A DNA stretch of 64,000 nucleotides from Amycolatopsis sp. NBC_01480. GTDB lineage: Bacteria > Actinomycetota > Actinomycetes > Mycobacteriales > Pseudonocardiaceae. Location: contig NZ_CP109442.1 in the NCBI RefSeq assembly GCF_036227205.1, positions 4,712,001 through 4,776,000 of the forward strand, written 5' to 3'. A program made the position numbers and the translations under genes. Numbering within the stretch: position 1 is the stretch's first letter; each line of letters opens with the position of its first letter. The notes below the pieces were generated by a model. It searched no databases. It was given only the letters and a program-made list of their open reading frames with translations, and was not told the DNA's origin. Positions 51,084-59,713 of this stretch are shown piece after piece.

Positions 51084-52679
51084 ATGACCGCCGCGGAAAC
51101 GGCCTCGAACGGTGCGGCCGGGGGACTGCTCGCCGAGCTGACGTCGGTCGGCACCGCGGCGCGGGGCCAAACCTGGGCGATGGGCGATCTCGGGGCCTGG
51201 AGCGGTGATTCGCGCGGGCTCGACGCCGCGGACAGCCCGCTGTCCGCGCTCTCCGACGCAGGCTTCGGCGCCGTCCGGCCGCTGGTGTCGTTCCTCGAGG
51301 ATCCGTTGAAGCAGCTGGCCGGCGACTCGGGTTCGGTGTCCTCGGCGGCGCAGGCCGCAAGCGGCACCGGGGACGAGCTGGCGACGCTGGCCGGGACGTA
51401 CCGGACGGCCGTCGGCGGAGAGACCCGCGACTGGTCCGGTGACGCCGCCGAGGCGTACCGGACGGCCGGCACGAACCATGCGGACGCGATCGCCGCGATC
51501 GGCCAGGCAGCCGCCGCGGTGGGCAGCGCGATCTCCGGTGCGGGCGGAGCGGTGGCGCGAACGGCCCGCGGGGTCCGCCAGGACATCACCGACGCGGTCG
51601 CGGAGATGCTGCCGATCCTGACCACGGCCCGCGCACAGGTCGGAGCGACCCACGGGGCCAGCATGGCGGAGGCGATCCCGCAGTGCGTGCGGATCGCCGA
51701 GTCGTACGCGCAGCGGATCCTCGCGCGGATGCGGGCGCTGCTGGCCAGCGGGCAGAACCTCAAGGGGCTCATCGACAAGGTGGTGTCGGCGATCGAGGCA
51801 ATCGAGCAGGCACTGCGCTCCCGGGCTGATGGGCCTACCCCGAACGGGAAGCAGCAGAGTTCCGGCCAGGACACCGGTGGGTCTTCCGGAACTGGCTCGG
51901 CCAACACCACAGCGAGCACCTCGGCCGACACCACAGCGAGCACCTCGGTCAATCCGACCTCGGCTGACCAGACCCCCGCTGACCAAACCTCGGCGGGTCA
52001 GGCAACACCGAGCAAGTCCGCCGGTTCGACCAACGGACTGGCGGCCCGGACGTCGTCGGGGACCGGGCTGGGCAGTGGCACGTCCAGTTCCCCGGCCAGT
52101 TTCCCGGTGACGGACAGTCCGGCCGGCACTTTCGTCTCCTCGGCGCCGGTGGCCGTCCCGAAGCCGAGCGGGATGGTGCCGGCGGTGGCCGCCGACCATC
52201 TGACTTCCGGCAGCAGCACGGCCCGTGGTGGCCCGGTCGTCGGCCTGCCCGGAATCACCGGCAACGGCGGCCGTTCGGCGGGCGGCACCAGCGCGGCCAA
52301 GACGTCCGCGAGTGGTGCGTCCGGCGGCGGGATGATGGGCGGCCAGATGGCCGGCGGCGGGAAGCGCGCGGAGGACAAGGACCACACGACCCCGGCCTGG
52401 CTCCGCGGGGAAGGCGGCCTGTTCGATCCCGACGAACCGGTTGTGCCCGCGGTGATCGACGCGTCGCCGGACTCCGAGGACGAAGTGGACGAGGTCGTGC
52501 CGCCTCGTCGCCCGGCACCGGTCGAACCGCGTCCGGTGGTCCTCCCGCCGCGCGTGGAGGCCCTGCCACAGCAGGAAAAAAGGCAGCAGGGAGAAGAAAA
52601 GAAGGCAGAGCCGGTCAAGATGACTTGGCAGATGTCCGCAGACGGTGAACTCGAACTGGTGCCGAGTCCGGCCCCGTAA
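51084..52679 (+). CDS. Large WXG/PPE-like type VII substrate with low-complexity C-terminus
   Basis: 531 aa from ATG 51084, preceded by GGGAGGA. N-terminal helical WXG-like region (1-245) with TRDWSGDAAEAYRTAGTNH (WxG turn) and a long amphipathic helix (AESYAQRILARMRALLAS). From about 250 the chain is Ser/Thr/Gly/Ala-rich and probably disordered (TASTSADTTASTSVNPTSAD), with a Gly/Met stretch GGGMMGGQMAGGG. It ends in an acidic/basic segment (DEVDEVVPPRRPAPVEPRP) and TWQMSADGELELVPSPAP. EspI/PPE-like ESX substrates show such tails. Cassette 1 has no counterpart, having a DUF3558 lipoprotein instead. Confidence 0.78.
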   Translation: MTAAETASNGAAGGLLAELTSVGTAARGQTWAMGDLGAWSGDSRGLDAADSPLSALSDAGFGAVRPLVSFLEDPLKQLAGDSGSVSSAAQAASGTGDELATLAGTYRTAVGGETRDWSGDAAEAYRTAGTNHADAIAAIGQAAAAVGSAISGAGGAVARTARGVRQDITDAVAEMLPILTTARAQVGATHGASMAEAIPQCVRIAESYAQRILARMRALLASGQNLKGLIDKVVSAIEAIEQALRSRADGPTPNGKQQSSGQDTGGSSGTGSANTTASTSADTTASTSVNPTSADQTPADQTSAGQATPSKSAGSTNGLAARTSSGTGLGSGTSSSPASFPVTDSPAGTFVSSAPVAVPKPSGMVPAVAADHLTSGSSTARGGPVVGLPGITGNGGRSAGGTSAAKTSASGASGGGMMGGQMAGGGKRAEDKDHTTPAWLRGEGGLFDPDEPVVPAVIDASPDSEDEVDEVVPPRRPAPVEPRPVVLPPRVEALPQQEKRQQGEEKKAEPVKMTWQMSADGELELVPSPAP

Positions 52680-52711
52680 CCCGGCCTCGTTTTTCTGGCA
52701 GACTCGGGGAT

Positions 52712-53929
52712 ATGACGACGCCAGCCGTGACGCTCCCGTCCTACGATCTGTTCAGCCCGGAGGCGCAGCGTGATCCGATGCCGCTGCTGCACCGGGTCCG
52801 CGCGGAGAGCCCGGTCTGCTGGGTGCCGGAACTCGGCGCGTACCTGGTCACCCGGCACGCGGACGTCGTGGCGGCGCTGCGGGATCAGCGGCTCATCTCC
52901 GGCAACCTGACGCAGGGCCTCGACCAGCTGAGCGCGGCCGAGCAGGCCGAGCTGATGCCGATGCGCAAGTCGGTCGAGCTGTGGATGGGGCACACCAACG
53001 AGGAGGACCACGTCCGGTTTCAGCACCTGCTGAAGCGGTACTTCACCCCGGCGATGGTGAACGGCCTGCGCCCGCGCGTGCGCGAGTTCACCAACGAGCT
53101 GCTCGACGCCGCGGCGGACGCCGGGAAGATGGACGTGGTCGAGGACCTGGCCTATCCGTTGCCCGCCAACATCATCGCCGAAATGCTCGGCATGCCCATC
53201 TCCGATCGTGAACGGCTTCAGGCGTGGTCGCGGGACATCCTGTCGATCTTCCTGATCGCGGACGTCGACAAGCTCCGGGTGAGCCAGCGCAGTGTGCTGG
53301 AGATGCAGGACTACCTGCGGGTTCTGGTGGCCGACCGGCGGAAGGACCCCCGCGACGACCTGCTGACGATGTTCGTCGAGGCCGAGCGGGACGGCAAGGT
53401 GAACGAGGACGAGATCGTCGCGAACTGCCTCCTGCTGTTGTTCGCCGGGCACGAGACCACGGCGAACCTGATCGCCAACGGCCTGGTGCTGCTGTTCGAG
53501 AACCCGGATCAGCTGGCGCTGCTGAAATCCCGCCCCGAGCTGATGCCCTCGGCCGTCGAGGAGATGATGCGCTGCGACGGACCGGCCGGCATGATCTCCC
53601 GCGTCAGCGGCGAGCCGGTGGAGATCGCCGGGCATGCCTTCCCGGCCGGCGAGCGCTTCTACCTCGGGCTGAACGCGAGCAACCGCGACCCCGAGGTGTT
53701 CGCCGACCCGGACCGGTTCGACATCACCCGCAAACCCAATCACCACATGGGTTTCAGCATGGGCGCCACGTACTGCCTCGGCGCGGCGCTGGCCCGCGTG
53801 GAGACCGGCGAATGCCTTCTCACGGTGCTGGAGCGCTACCCCGACATCCGGGCCGACTACGAGACCCCGGACTGGAGCCCGGTCATGCCGCTGGGGCATC
53901 ACCTGGACAGTTTGGCCGTGCGGTTCTGA
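52712..53929 (+). CDS. Cytochrome P450 with variant heme loop
   Basis: 405 aa, class I soluble size. I-helix AGHETT (245-250), ExxR as E284-R287, ligand Cys355. The heme loop reads FSMGATYCLG where FGxGxHxCxG is usual: the second Gly is Ser349 and the heme-propionate His/Arg is Thr353. Other parts look intact (EEDHVRFQHLLKRYF, LSRVSGEPVEIAGH-like). It lies alone between the type VII cassette and palindrome copy 3. Redox partner and substrate unknown. The loop change may alter heme potential or propionate anchoring. Confidence 0.9.
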   Translation: MTTPAVTLPSYDLFSPEAQRDPMPLLHRVRAESPVCWVPELGAYLVTRHADVVAALRDQRLISGNLTQGLDQLSAAEQAELMPMRKSVELWMGHTNEEDHVRFQHLLKRYFTPAMVNGLRPRVREFTNELLDAAADAGKMDVVEDLAYPLPANIIAEMLGMPISDRERLQAWSRDILSIFLIADVDKLRVSQRSVLEMQDYLRVLVADRRKDPRDDLLTMFVEAERDGKVNEDEIVANCLLLLFAGHETTANLIANGLVLLFENPDQLALLKSRPELMPSAVEEMMRCDGPAGMISRVSGEPVEIAGHAFPAGERFYLGLNASNRDPEVFADPDRFDITRKPNHHMGFSMGATYCLGAALARVETGECLLTVLERYPDIRADYETPDWSPVMPLGHHLDSLAVRF

Positions 53930-53934
53930 AAAAG

Positions 53935-53980
53935 CTCGTGAGTGTTCATGACGGTTAGAACCGTCATGAACACTCACGAG
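53935..53980. repeat. 46-bp perfect palindrome, copy 3
   Basis: Outer CTCGTGAGTGTT, triplet CAT paired with ATG, inner GACGGTT, AG centre. It lies between the convergent P450 and nitroreductase genes, starting 5 bp after the P450 stop. Confidence 0.95.
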
Positions 53981-53987
53981 CCCTTGC

Positions 53988-54578
53988 TCAGACCGTGGTG
54001 ACGACGAGGTCCTGCTCCAGCCGCGGCCCGCGCGGGAACCAGGCGTCCTCCCCGGGCTTGCCGATGTTGACCACGACCAGCGTCTTGTACCCACTGTCGG
54101 CAAAGAACTCCTGGTCGATCCCTTCGGCGTGCAGTCCGGTCATCGGCCCGGCGGCCAGGCCCACGGCGCGCACGCCGAGGATGAAGTAACCGATCTGCAG
54201 GCTGGCGCTGATGGTCGCTTCGACGAGGCGGCTTTCCTTGCCCTTGAACAGATCCTGCGCGCCGGGGAAGTGCGGCAGCTGGGCCGGCAGGTGCTCGTGG
54301 AACTCGGGGTCGTAGGCCAGCACCGCGACCAGCGGCGCGTTGGTGGTCTTCTCCCTGTTGCCGTCCCACAGGTGCGCGACCAGGCGCTCGCGGGCCTCGG
54401 GGGAGCGCACCAGCAGGATGCGCAACGGCTGGGAGTTGAACGCGGTCGGGGCGTACTTGATCAGGTCGTAGATCGCGGCGACCTGCTCGTCGCTCACCGG
54501 CTCGTCGGTGAAGGCGTTCGCGGTGCGGGCGTCGCGGAACAAGAGGTCTTGCGCGGTTTTGTCGAGCTGTTCGGTCAT
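53988..54578 (-). CDS. Nitroreductase-family protein (RutE/HadB-like)
   Basis: 196 aa. FMN-dependent nitroreductase fold: DARTANAFTDEPVSDEQV, YAPTAFNSQPLRILLVRS (FMN phosphate/ring site) and GLAAGPMTGLHAEGIDQEFF. The pattern matches the malonic semialdehyde reductase RutE subfamily. No pyrimidine-degradation genes are adjacent, so a general NAD(P)H:quinone or aldehyde reductase role is as likely. It is 21 bp downstream of the NTF2-like gene on the same strand and probably co-transcribed. Confidence 0.87.
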   Translation of the reverse strand: MTEQLDKTAQDLLFRDARTANAFTDEPVSDEQVAAIYDLIKYAPTAFNSQPLRILLVRSPEARERLVAHLWDGNREKTTNAPLVAVLAYDPEFHEHLPAQLPHFPGAQDLFKGKESRLVEATISASLQIGYFILGVRAVGLAAGPMTGLHAEGIDQEFFADSGYKTLVVVNIGKPGEDAWFPRGPRLEQDLVVTTV

Positions 54579-54599
54579 GACTGGAGTTCCTGTTCTCGG

Positions 54600-55610
54600 T
54601 CAGGCGGTGGTCAGGGGAGCCTCGGCGGCGAGGCCGACGAGCGACTGGTAGGCGGCCTCGCTGAAGAGGCTCGCGTCGTAGATGGCCGAAAGGCGGCTGA
54701 TCTTGCCGTTTTGGTCGAGTTCGATGCAGGTGTGGCCGCGGCGCAACGGAGCGGCGACGGAGCCCGCCGACCACTCGTAACCGCCGCCCTGGCCGCCGCC
54801 GGCGACGTGGACGACCGCGGCGCCCGGGCCGTACGGCAGCTTGCCGAGCGCCCGCGCGTAGTAGCGCTGTGCCTGGGGCTTGCCGCGGAGACGGGTGTGC
54901 GTGGCCATGTCCTCGTGCACGACGTCGTCGGACATCAGCGAGACGGCCGCGGCGGCGTTGCCCGCGGCGAACGCGGCCTGGAGCGCTTGAGCGGCCTTGA
55001 CGACGGCGGGGCTCACGTTCTGCTTGGCGTCGCCGAAATCGCTGGGATAGGTGCTGCCGATGGTGTTCGGCTTGAGGGAGCTGCGGCCGTCCCAGAAGTC
55101 GACCCAGCGGACGATCTTGCGGTTCCGGTCGAAGGTGACGGTGGACAGCGCGCGGATCTCCTGCTGGAAGAACTCGGGCGTGTCCATGAACTCGATCGCG
55201 GCGCTGCACGTGTCGCCGACGATGCGCAGCGGGTACGAGAGCGCGGCCGCGGGCAGGGTCGCGAAGAACGGCGTGAAGAAGGTGCTCAGGTCCTGCCAGC
55301 TGGTCATGGCGACGCCCAGGCTGGCGTCGATGTAGACGGTGTTCGTCGTGGAGAAGTGCGAAAGGAACCCGGCGGCGTCGTGCCGGCTCTTGGCGCTGAA
55401 GACGTCACGGAAGATCGCGGCGACCTCGGGCGTGCAGTGCGAGGTGTCCGTGACGCCGGCCGGGTACGGGAGCGTCCCGCCGGTGGTGGTGGCCGCGCGC
55501 GCGGTGCCGGCCGTGAACAGCCCGGTGGCACTGAACGCGGCCGCTGCGGCCGCCCCGGCCACGGCGCTGTTGCGGAGCATCGTCCGCCTGGTCAAACCCT
55601 GCTGGTTCAT
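54600..55610 (-). CDS. Tat-exported protein with two NTF2/SnoaL-like domains
   Basis: 336 aa. Tat signal with twin Arg (LTRRTMLRNSAVAG) and a long Ala-rich hydrophobic stretch to about 39. The mature part contains two NTF2-like cone folds (about 55-175 and 190-325: FRDVFSAKSRHDAAGFLSHF and ALQAAFAAGNAAAAVSLMSD), each beginning with the helix typical of SnoaL/NTF2. Similar proteins occur as cyclases or ligand binders. No catalytic motif is assigned. Neighbours are redox enzymes (nitroreductase, VOC). Confidence 0.82.
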   Translation of the reverse strand: MNQQGLTRRTMLRNSAVAGAAAAAAFSATGLFTAGTARAATTTGGTLPYPAGVTDTSHCTPEVAAIFRDVFSAKSRHDAAGFLSHFSTTNTVYIDASLGVAMTSWQDLSTFFTPFFATLPAAALSYPLRIVGDTCSAAIEFMDTPEFFQQEIRALSTVTFDRNRKIVRWVDFWDGRSSLKPNTIGSTYPSDFGDAKQNVSPAVVKAAQALQAAFAAGNAAAAVSLMSDDVVHEDMATHTRLRGKPQAQRYYARALGKLPYGPGAAVVHVAGGGQGGGYEWSAGSVAAPLRRGHTCIELDQNGKISRLSAIYDASLFSEAAYQSLVGLAAEAPLTTA

Positions 55611-55662
55611 GGTCGTCTCCCCTTCGTGGTGAGTTCTGAATGGACGGTGGTGGCCCGGCCGG

Positions 55663-56028
55663 TCATTCCGCGGGCCGGGACGCGATCAGGTCGAACTCGT
55701 TGCCCTCGGGGTCGGCGAAGGTGGTCCAGCGGACGGTCGGCTTCACGTTGTCGCTGACGGCCTTGGCGCCGAGGCCGGTCAGCCGCTTGCTTTCGGCCTC
55801 GAACTCGTCGGTCCACAGGTCGAGGTGCAGCCGGTTCTTGGCCGACTTCGGCTCCGGGACCTGCCAGAAGGCGAGCTTCGGGCCTTCGGCCGGGTCGGCG
55901 GCGTCGATCGCGGCGCTCTCGGCGGTCGCGCCCGGGTTGAGCGGGCGGTGCAGGACCGCGGACCAGAAGGTCGCGAGGGCGGCGGCGTCGGCGGCGTCGA
56001 TGCTGAGGCCGATGACAGACGTAGGCAT
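55663..56028 (-). CDS. VOC (glyoxalase/bleomycin resistance) family protein
   Basis: 121 aa. Two beta-alpha-beta-beta-beta units: VIGLSIDAADAAALATFWSAVL and NRLHLDLWTDEFEAESKRL, ending TTFADPEGNEFDLI, the classic VOC end with a metal or ligand-binding Glu. Divergent from MarR 56188 with an operator-like element between, so probably its target. Substrate unknown; antibiotic binding, glyoxalase or dioxygenase roles are all possible in this family. Confidence 0.87.
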   Translation of the reverse strand: MPTSVIGLSIDAADAAALATFWSAVLHRPLNPGATAESAAIDAADPAEGPKLAFWQVPEPKSAKNRLHLDLWTDEFEAESKRLTGLGAKAVSDNVKPTVRWTTFADPEGNEFDLIASRPAE

Positions 56029-56123
56029 GCTTGTTTCCTTTTGCAGAGCGGTGATGTCGAAGCCCGGCAGGAACGTGCCGAGGGACTGGTTTGATTAACG
56101 CTTGAACTGACCGTAGCTCAGAA

Positions 56124-56143
56124 TCACTTCAAGGTGCAAGTAA
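56124..56143. promoter_or_regulatory. MarR operator (ACTT-N8-AAGT), copy A
   Basis: ACTT at 56126-56129 and AAGT at 56138-56141 enclose CAAGGTGC. The same layout, ACTT-N8 ending GGTGC-AAGT, occurs before the paralogous MarR at 63570-63585. An overlapping palindrome CAAGTAACTTG lies at 56137-56147. Confidence 0.65.
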
Positions 56144-56187
56144 CTTGGCTCGCTGATTTGGTTCAGCTCTTAAGCTATCGTGGACCC

Positions 56188-56664
56188 ATGGACGCCCCAC
56201 CGGAGCCGCGCTGGCTCGACGCCGAGGAAGAGCAGTCTTGGATCGCCCTGGCCAGCACGCTGATCAGGCTGCCGGCGGCGCTCGACGCGCAGCTGCGCCG
56301 CGACGCCGGGATCAGCCACTTCGAGTACCAGGCGCTGGCCATGCTGTCCCAGGCTCCGGACGGCACCCTGCGGATGCGCGTGCTGGCAGCGCAGACCGAG
56401 GGCTCGCTGCCGCGGCTGTCGCAGGTGGTCGCCCGGCTCGAGCAGCGCGGCTGGGTGCACCGCACGCCCGATCCGGACGACGGCCGCGCCACGCTGGCGA
56501 CCCTCACCGACGAGGGCCGGGCCAAGGTGGCCGAGGCGGCGCCCGGTCATGTCGAGGAGGTCCGCCGCCTGGTCTTCGACCCGCTGACCAGGACCCAGTC
56601 CCGGCAGCTGCGGGAGATCGGCGGGCGCATCATGCGCGCGATCGACCCGGACACCCTCGATTGA
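56188..56664 (+). CDS. MarR-family regulator A
   Basis: 158 aa from ATG 56188; the longer frame runs into the operator. Winged helix: ISHFEYQALAMLSQAPDGTL, then LSQVVARLEQRGWVHRTPDP and wing DDGRATLATLTDEGR. Highly similar along its length to the MarR at the window end (shared SHFEY/GHFEY, GSLPRLSQ, VARLE, LATLT and APGHV). It sits divergent from the VOC gene and should bind 56124-56143. Ends just before palindrome copy 4. Confidence 0.9.
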   Translation: MDAPPEPRWLDAEEEQSWIALASTLIRLPAALDAQLRRDAGISHFEYQALAMLSQAPDGTLRMRVLAAQTEGSLPRLSQVVARLEQRGWVHRTPDPDDGRATLATLTDEGRAKVAEAAPGHVEEVRRLVFDPLTRTQSRQLREIGGRIMRAIDPDTLD

Positions 56665-56710
56665 CTCGTGAGTGTTGATGACGGTTCTAACCGTCATCAA
56701 CACTCACGAG
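56665..56710. repeat. 46-bp perfect palindrome, copy 4 (opposite orientation)
   Basis: Outer CTCGTGAGTGTT, triplet GAT paired with ATC, inner GACGGTT, but CT at the centre instead of AG, so this copy is inverted relative to the others. It starts directly after the MarR stop and lies between the convergent MarR and chitinase genes. Confidence 0.95.
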
Positions 56711-56723
56711 CCGGTGGAGGAGG

Positions 56724-58457
56724 TCAGGAGAGCGAAAAGTCGTCCGCGTAAACGGTTCCCTGCGCGTACCAGCCGTGCACCGACACGCTCACCGTGCCCG
56801 AAGCCCCGGTCGTGAACGGCAGTGACAGCTGCGTCCATCCGCTCGAAGACGTCCACGTGGTCGCACTGGCGCCACCGCTGACGCCGAGGTACGCGAAGTT
56901 GCCCTGCACCCACGCTTTGAGGGTGTAGGCGTGGTTCGGCGAAAGCGTCACGGTCTGCGAGGCCTGGCCGGTCTGGCTGCTCGTCGCGTTCACCTTGAGC
57001 GCGTGTGAGCCGCCGTGCGCCGGGCTCGACACCACCGCATCACCGGAATCGCCGGTCCACGGGGTGAGTGCGCCCGTTTCGAAGTCGCCGTTGGTGATGC
57101 CGGTGGAAGGCGCCGTGCCGTTCACGGTCACCGTGTACGTCGTGCTGTGGCTGCCCGAAGCGCCGGTGCCCGTGACGGTCAGCGGGTAGCTGCCGGAGAC
57201 CGCGGACGCGGCGGCCGAAACGGTGAGCGTCGCGTTGCTGCCCGCGGTCACGGAGGCCGGGCTCACCGACGCGGTCACGCCGGCCGGAGCGCCGGAGACC
57301 GACAGGTTCACGCTCTGCGCGGAGCCGGCCGTGACGGCCGTGTGCACGCTGGAGGTGAGCGAGGCGCCGGCGTTGACCGTGCCCGAGGCCGGGCTCAACG
57401 AGACCGAGAAGTCGTTGGCCGGCGTGCTTCCGCCGCTGGTGAACGGCGCGAAGGTGTGGCTGAACTGCCAGGTGCTCTGCGAAATCCCCGAGCAGTTGTC
57501 GGCCGCGGCGCCGCCCGGGCAGCTGCCGTTGTCGCGTTGCAGCGCCCAGAACGAAAGGGTGTTGATGCCCTTCGAAACCGCCCAGTTGTAGACGGTGGTG
57601 GCGTCCGCGGTGGTGAAGGTCTCCCCGGGGCCGTAGTCGTCGACGCCGACCATCTCGGTGATGCCGACCATCGCCCACAGCTGGGCCTGGGTCTTGCCCG
57701 GGTAGAGCCCGGCCAGCTCGCTGATCAGGCCGTTCGCCGAGGACTCGGTGTCGTTGGCCATCTCGTGGTTCGCGCCGTCGTAGTAGTCGAAGGTCATCAT
57801 GTTGACGACGTCGACCCGGGCGCCGTTGCTGACCGCGTTGCGCAGCACGGCCATGCCGTTGTCGGCGAGCCCGCTCGTGGTGGTCGGCAGGGTGTAGGAG
57901 AACTGGACGCTCCGGCCGTTGGCCGCGGCCCAGTCCTCGACCTGCTTCATGGCCTTGTTGCGGCGGTCGATTCCGGCCGAGTTGGTGAGCGAGTTGTCCT
58001 CGATGTCGAAGTCGAGCCGGCTGACGTCGTAGGTGGTGATCATGTGCTCGTAGGCGGCCGCGATCTGGTTGACGTCCGTGCAGCTGTCGGCGATCTCGGT
58101 GCCGCCGTTGTCCGCGGCGTACCCGCCGAAGGACGGGATGACGTCGCCGCCGTTGGCCCGGATCGTCGCGAACGAGCTGCCGTAGGTGGACTGGGCGATC
58201 GGGGTGCTCGTGTCGCCGTCCCAGTAGACGGTGCAGGAGCCCTTCGTGGCGGCCTGGACAAACGCCATGGTCAGGTACTTCGCGCCCGACTGCTGCGCGA
58301 GCGCGGCGGGGTCATCGCCGTTGTAGGCCTCGAAATACGGTGCGAAGACGTGCGCGGGAAGCGCGGTCGCGGCCTGCGCGGTACCGGCACCGAGCCCGGC
58401 GGTCGCGACGGCCATCGCGGTGAGGGTGAGGAAGGTCAGGGCGGGTCTTAGACGCAT
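56724..58457 (-). CDS. Secreted GH18 chitinase with Ig-like and carbohydrate-binding modules
   Basis: 577 aa from ATG 58457. Signal peptide (1-29). GH18 TIM barrel (about 30-330): the catalytic motif is SRLDFDIED (DxDxE-type), [11 protein letters not shown] is the substrate-loop beta3 motif, and MMTFDYYDG and FWALQRDNG are barrel strands. An Ig/Big-like domain (about 350-430, [18 protein letters not shown]) and a C-terminal carbohydrate-binding jelly roll (about 435-577, [14 protein letters not shown]) follow. It resembles actinobacterial ChiC/ChiD-type enzymes. Two DasR-like sites lie 46-100 bp upstream, so it is likely induced by chitin breakdown (GlcNAc). Confidence 0.9.
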   Translation of the reverse strand: MRLRPALTFLTLTAMAVATAGLGAGTAQAATALPAHVFAPYFEAYNGDDPAALAQQSGAKYLTMAFVQAATKGSCTVYWDGDTSTPIAQSTYGSSFATIRANGGDVIPSFGGYAADNGGTEIADSCTDVNQIAAAYEHMITTYDVSRLDFDIEDNSLTNSAGIDRRNKAMKQVEDWAAANGRSVQFSYTLPTTTSGLADNGMAVLRNAVSNGARVDVVNMMTFDYYDGANHEMANDTESSANGLISELAGLYPGKTQAQLWAMVGITEMVGVDDYGPGETFTTADATTVYNWAVSKGINTLSFWALQRDNGSCPGGAAADNCSGISQSTWQFSHTFAPFTSGGSTPANDFSVSLSPASGTVNAGASLTSSVHTAVTAGSAQSVNLSVSGAPAGVTASVSPASVTAGSNATLTVSAAASAVSGSYPLTVTGTGASGSHSTTYTVTVNGTAPSTGITNGDFETGALTPWTGDSGDAVVSSPAHGGSHALKVNATSSQTGQASQTVTLSPNHAYTLKAWVQGNFAYLGVSGGASATTWTSSSGWTQLSLPFTTGASGTVSVSVHGWYAQGTVYADDFSLS

Positions 58458-58502
58458 GATCGCTCCAGCGGCAACGGTGGGGATCGGTCGGATGCACTCA
58501 CA

Positions 58503-58557
58503 ATTGGACTGGACCACCCGCTTGTCAAGGCGGTGACGCCGGTTGGTCTAAACCACT
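58503..58557. promoter_or_regulatory. Two DasR-like (dre) sites upstream of the chitinase
   Basis: Compared with the known 16-bp dre consensus ACTGGTCTAGACCAGT and its variants, GTTGGTCTAAACCACT (58542-58557) is the better match and ATTGGACTGGACCACC (58503-58518) the weaker. They lie 39 bp apart and upstream of a chitinase gene, a classic DasR target. The region also precedes the kinase-like gene at 58614. Confidence 0.7.
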
Positions 58558-58613
58558 GCGGGCATTCGCGGCGGTCCGGCTTCTTCCCGTATGGTGCGGC
58601 TGAAGGGGGATGT

Positions 58614-59690
58614 GTGCTCACAAATCGGACATTCGTTGACCTGTCCCGCGATGCACGGCTTGCGGCTCACGGTGCCGTCTCCATGGCGTTGGCACGGTGC
58701 AGCGATCTCGAGCTGCGCGACCTCGTGGAGGCGGCCGAGCCGGTGGGGTCTGGGATCGGCGGGACAACGGCGCTGCTGGACGTCGGCGGGACCCCGGTCT
58801 TCGTCAAGCGGGTGCCGCTGACCGACCTGGAACGGCAGCCGGAGAACGTCCGGTCCACGGCGAACCTCTTCGGGCTGCCGGACTTCTGCCATTTCGGGGT
58901 CGGCGTCATCGGGGGCGCGGGCTTCGGCGCCTGGCGCGAGCTGGCCGTGCACACCATGACGACGAACTGGGTGCTGGCAGGGGACTACGAGGGCTTCCCG
59001 CTGACGTACCACTGGCGGGTCCTGCCTCACCCCGGGCAGTCGCTTCCCGAGGAGTTGGCCGACGCGGAGAAGGCCGTCGCCTACTGGGGCGGCGGATCGG
59101 CGGTGCGCGGGCGGATCGAGGCGGTGCGGGATGCCTCGGCGAGCATCGCGTTGTTCCTGGAGTACATCCCGCAGAACCTGCACGACTGGCTGGACGTCCA
59201 GGTCAACGCCGGCGACGAGGCGGCCGAGCGGGCCTGCGCGATGGTCGTGGAGCAGCTGCGGGCCGGGACCTCGTTCATGAACGCCCGCGGCCTCCTGCAC
59301 CTCGACGTCCACTTCCAGAACCTCCTGACCGACGGCGAACGCCTGTTCTTCGCGGACTACGGCCTCGCGGTCTCGTCGGAGTTCGACCTGTCCGAGGAAG
59401 AAGCCGCCTTCTTCGCCGGGCACCAGAGCTATGACCGTTGCTACTCCGTCACGCATCTGGTGATCTGGCTGGTCACCGCCCTGTACGGGTACCGGGGCGA
59501 GGAGCGCAGCGCGTTCCTGCGCGCCTGCGCCCAGGGCGAGCGTCCGAAGGGGATCCCGCCGCGGATCGCGGCGATCCTCACCGAGCACGCGCCGCTCGCG
59601 GTGGTGATGACGGACTTCTACCGCAAGTTCCAGCTGGAAAGCAGGCAGATCCCGTATCCGGCGGCGGAGCTCAGCCGGATCGGCGCCTAG
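58614..59690 (+). CDS. Protein kinase/aminoglycoside phosphotransferase-like protein
   Basis: 358 aa from GTG 58614, preceded by AAGGGGGA. The kinase-like fold is supported by ALLDVGGTPVFVKRVPL (Lys of the ATP site), LLHLDVHFQNLLTDGERLF (catalytic Asp and Asn) and FADYGLA (in place of DFG). Similar proteins are annotated as protein kinase family or APH-like. The substrate may be a small molecule or protein. The chitinase lies divergently with 156 bp between; no link to chitin is evident. Confidence 0.75.
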   Translation: MLTNRTFVDLSRDARLAAHGAVSMALARCSDLELRDLVEAAEPVGSGIGGTTALLDVGGTPVFVKRVPLTDLERQPENVRSTANLFGLPDFCHFGVGVIGGAGFGAWRELAVHTMTTNWVLAGDYEGFPLTYHWRVLPHPGQSLPEELADAEKAVAYWGGGSAVRGRIEAVRDASASIALFLEYIPQNLHDWLDVQVNAGDEAAERACAMVVEQLRAGTSFMNARGLLHLDVHFQNLLTDGERLFFADYGLAVSSEFDLSEEEAAFFAGHQSYDRCYSVTHLVIWLVTALYGYRGEERSAFLRACAQGERPKGIPPRIAAILTEHAPLAVVMTDFYRKFQLESRQIPYPAAELSRIGA

Positions 59691-59713
59691 CCGACCGCGG
59701 CAGGAAACGACCG

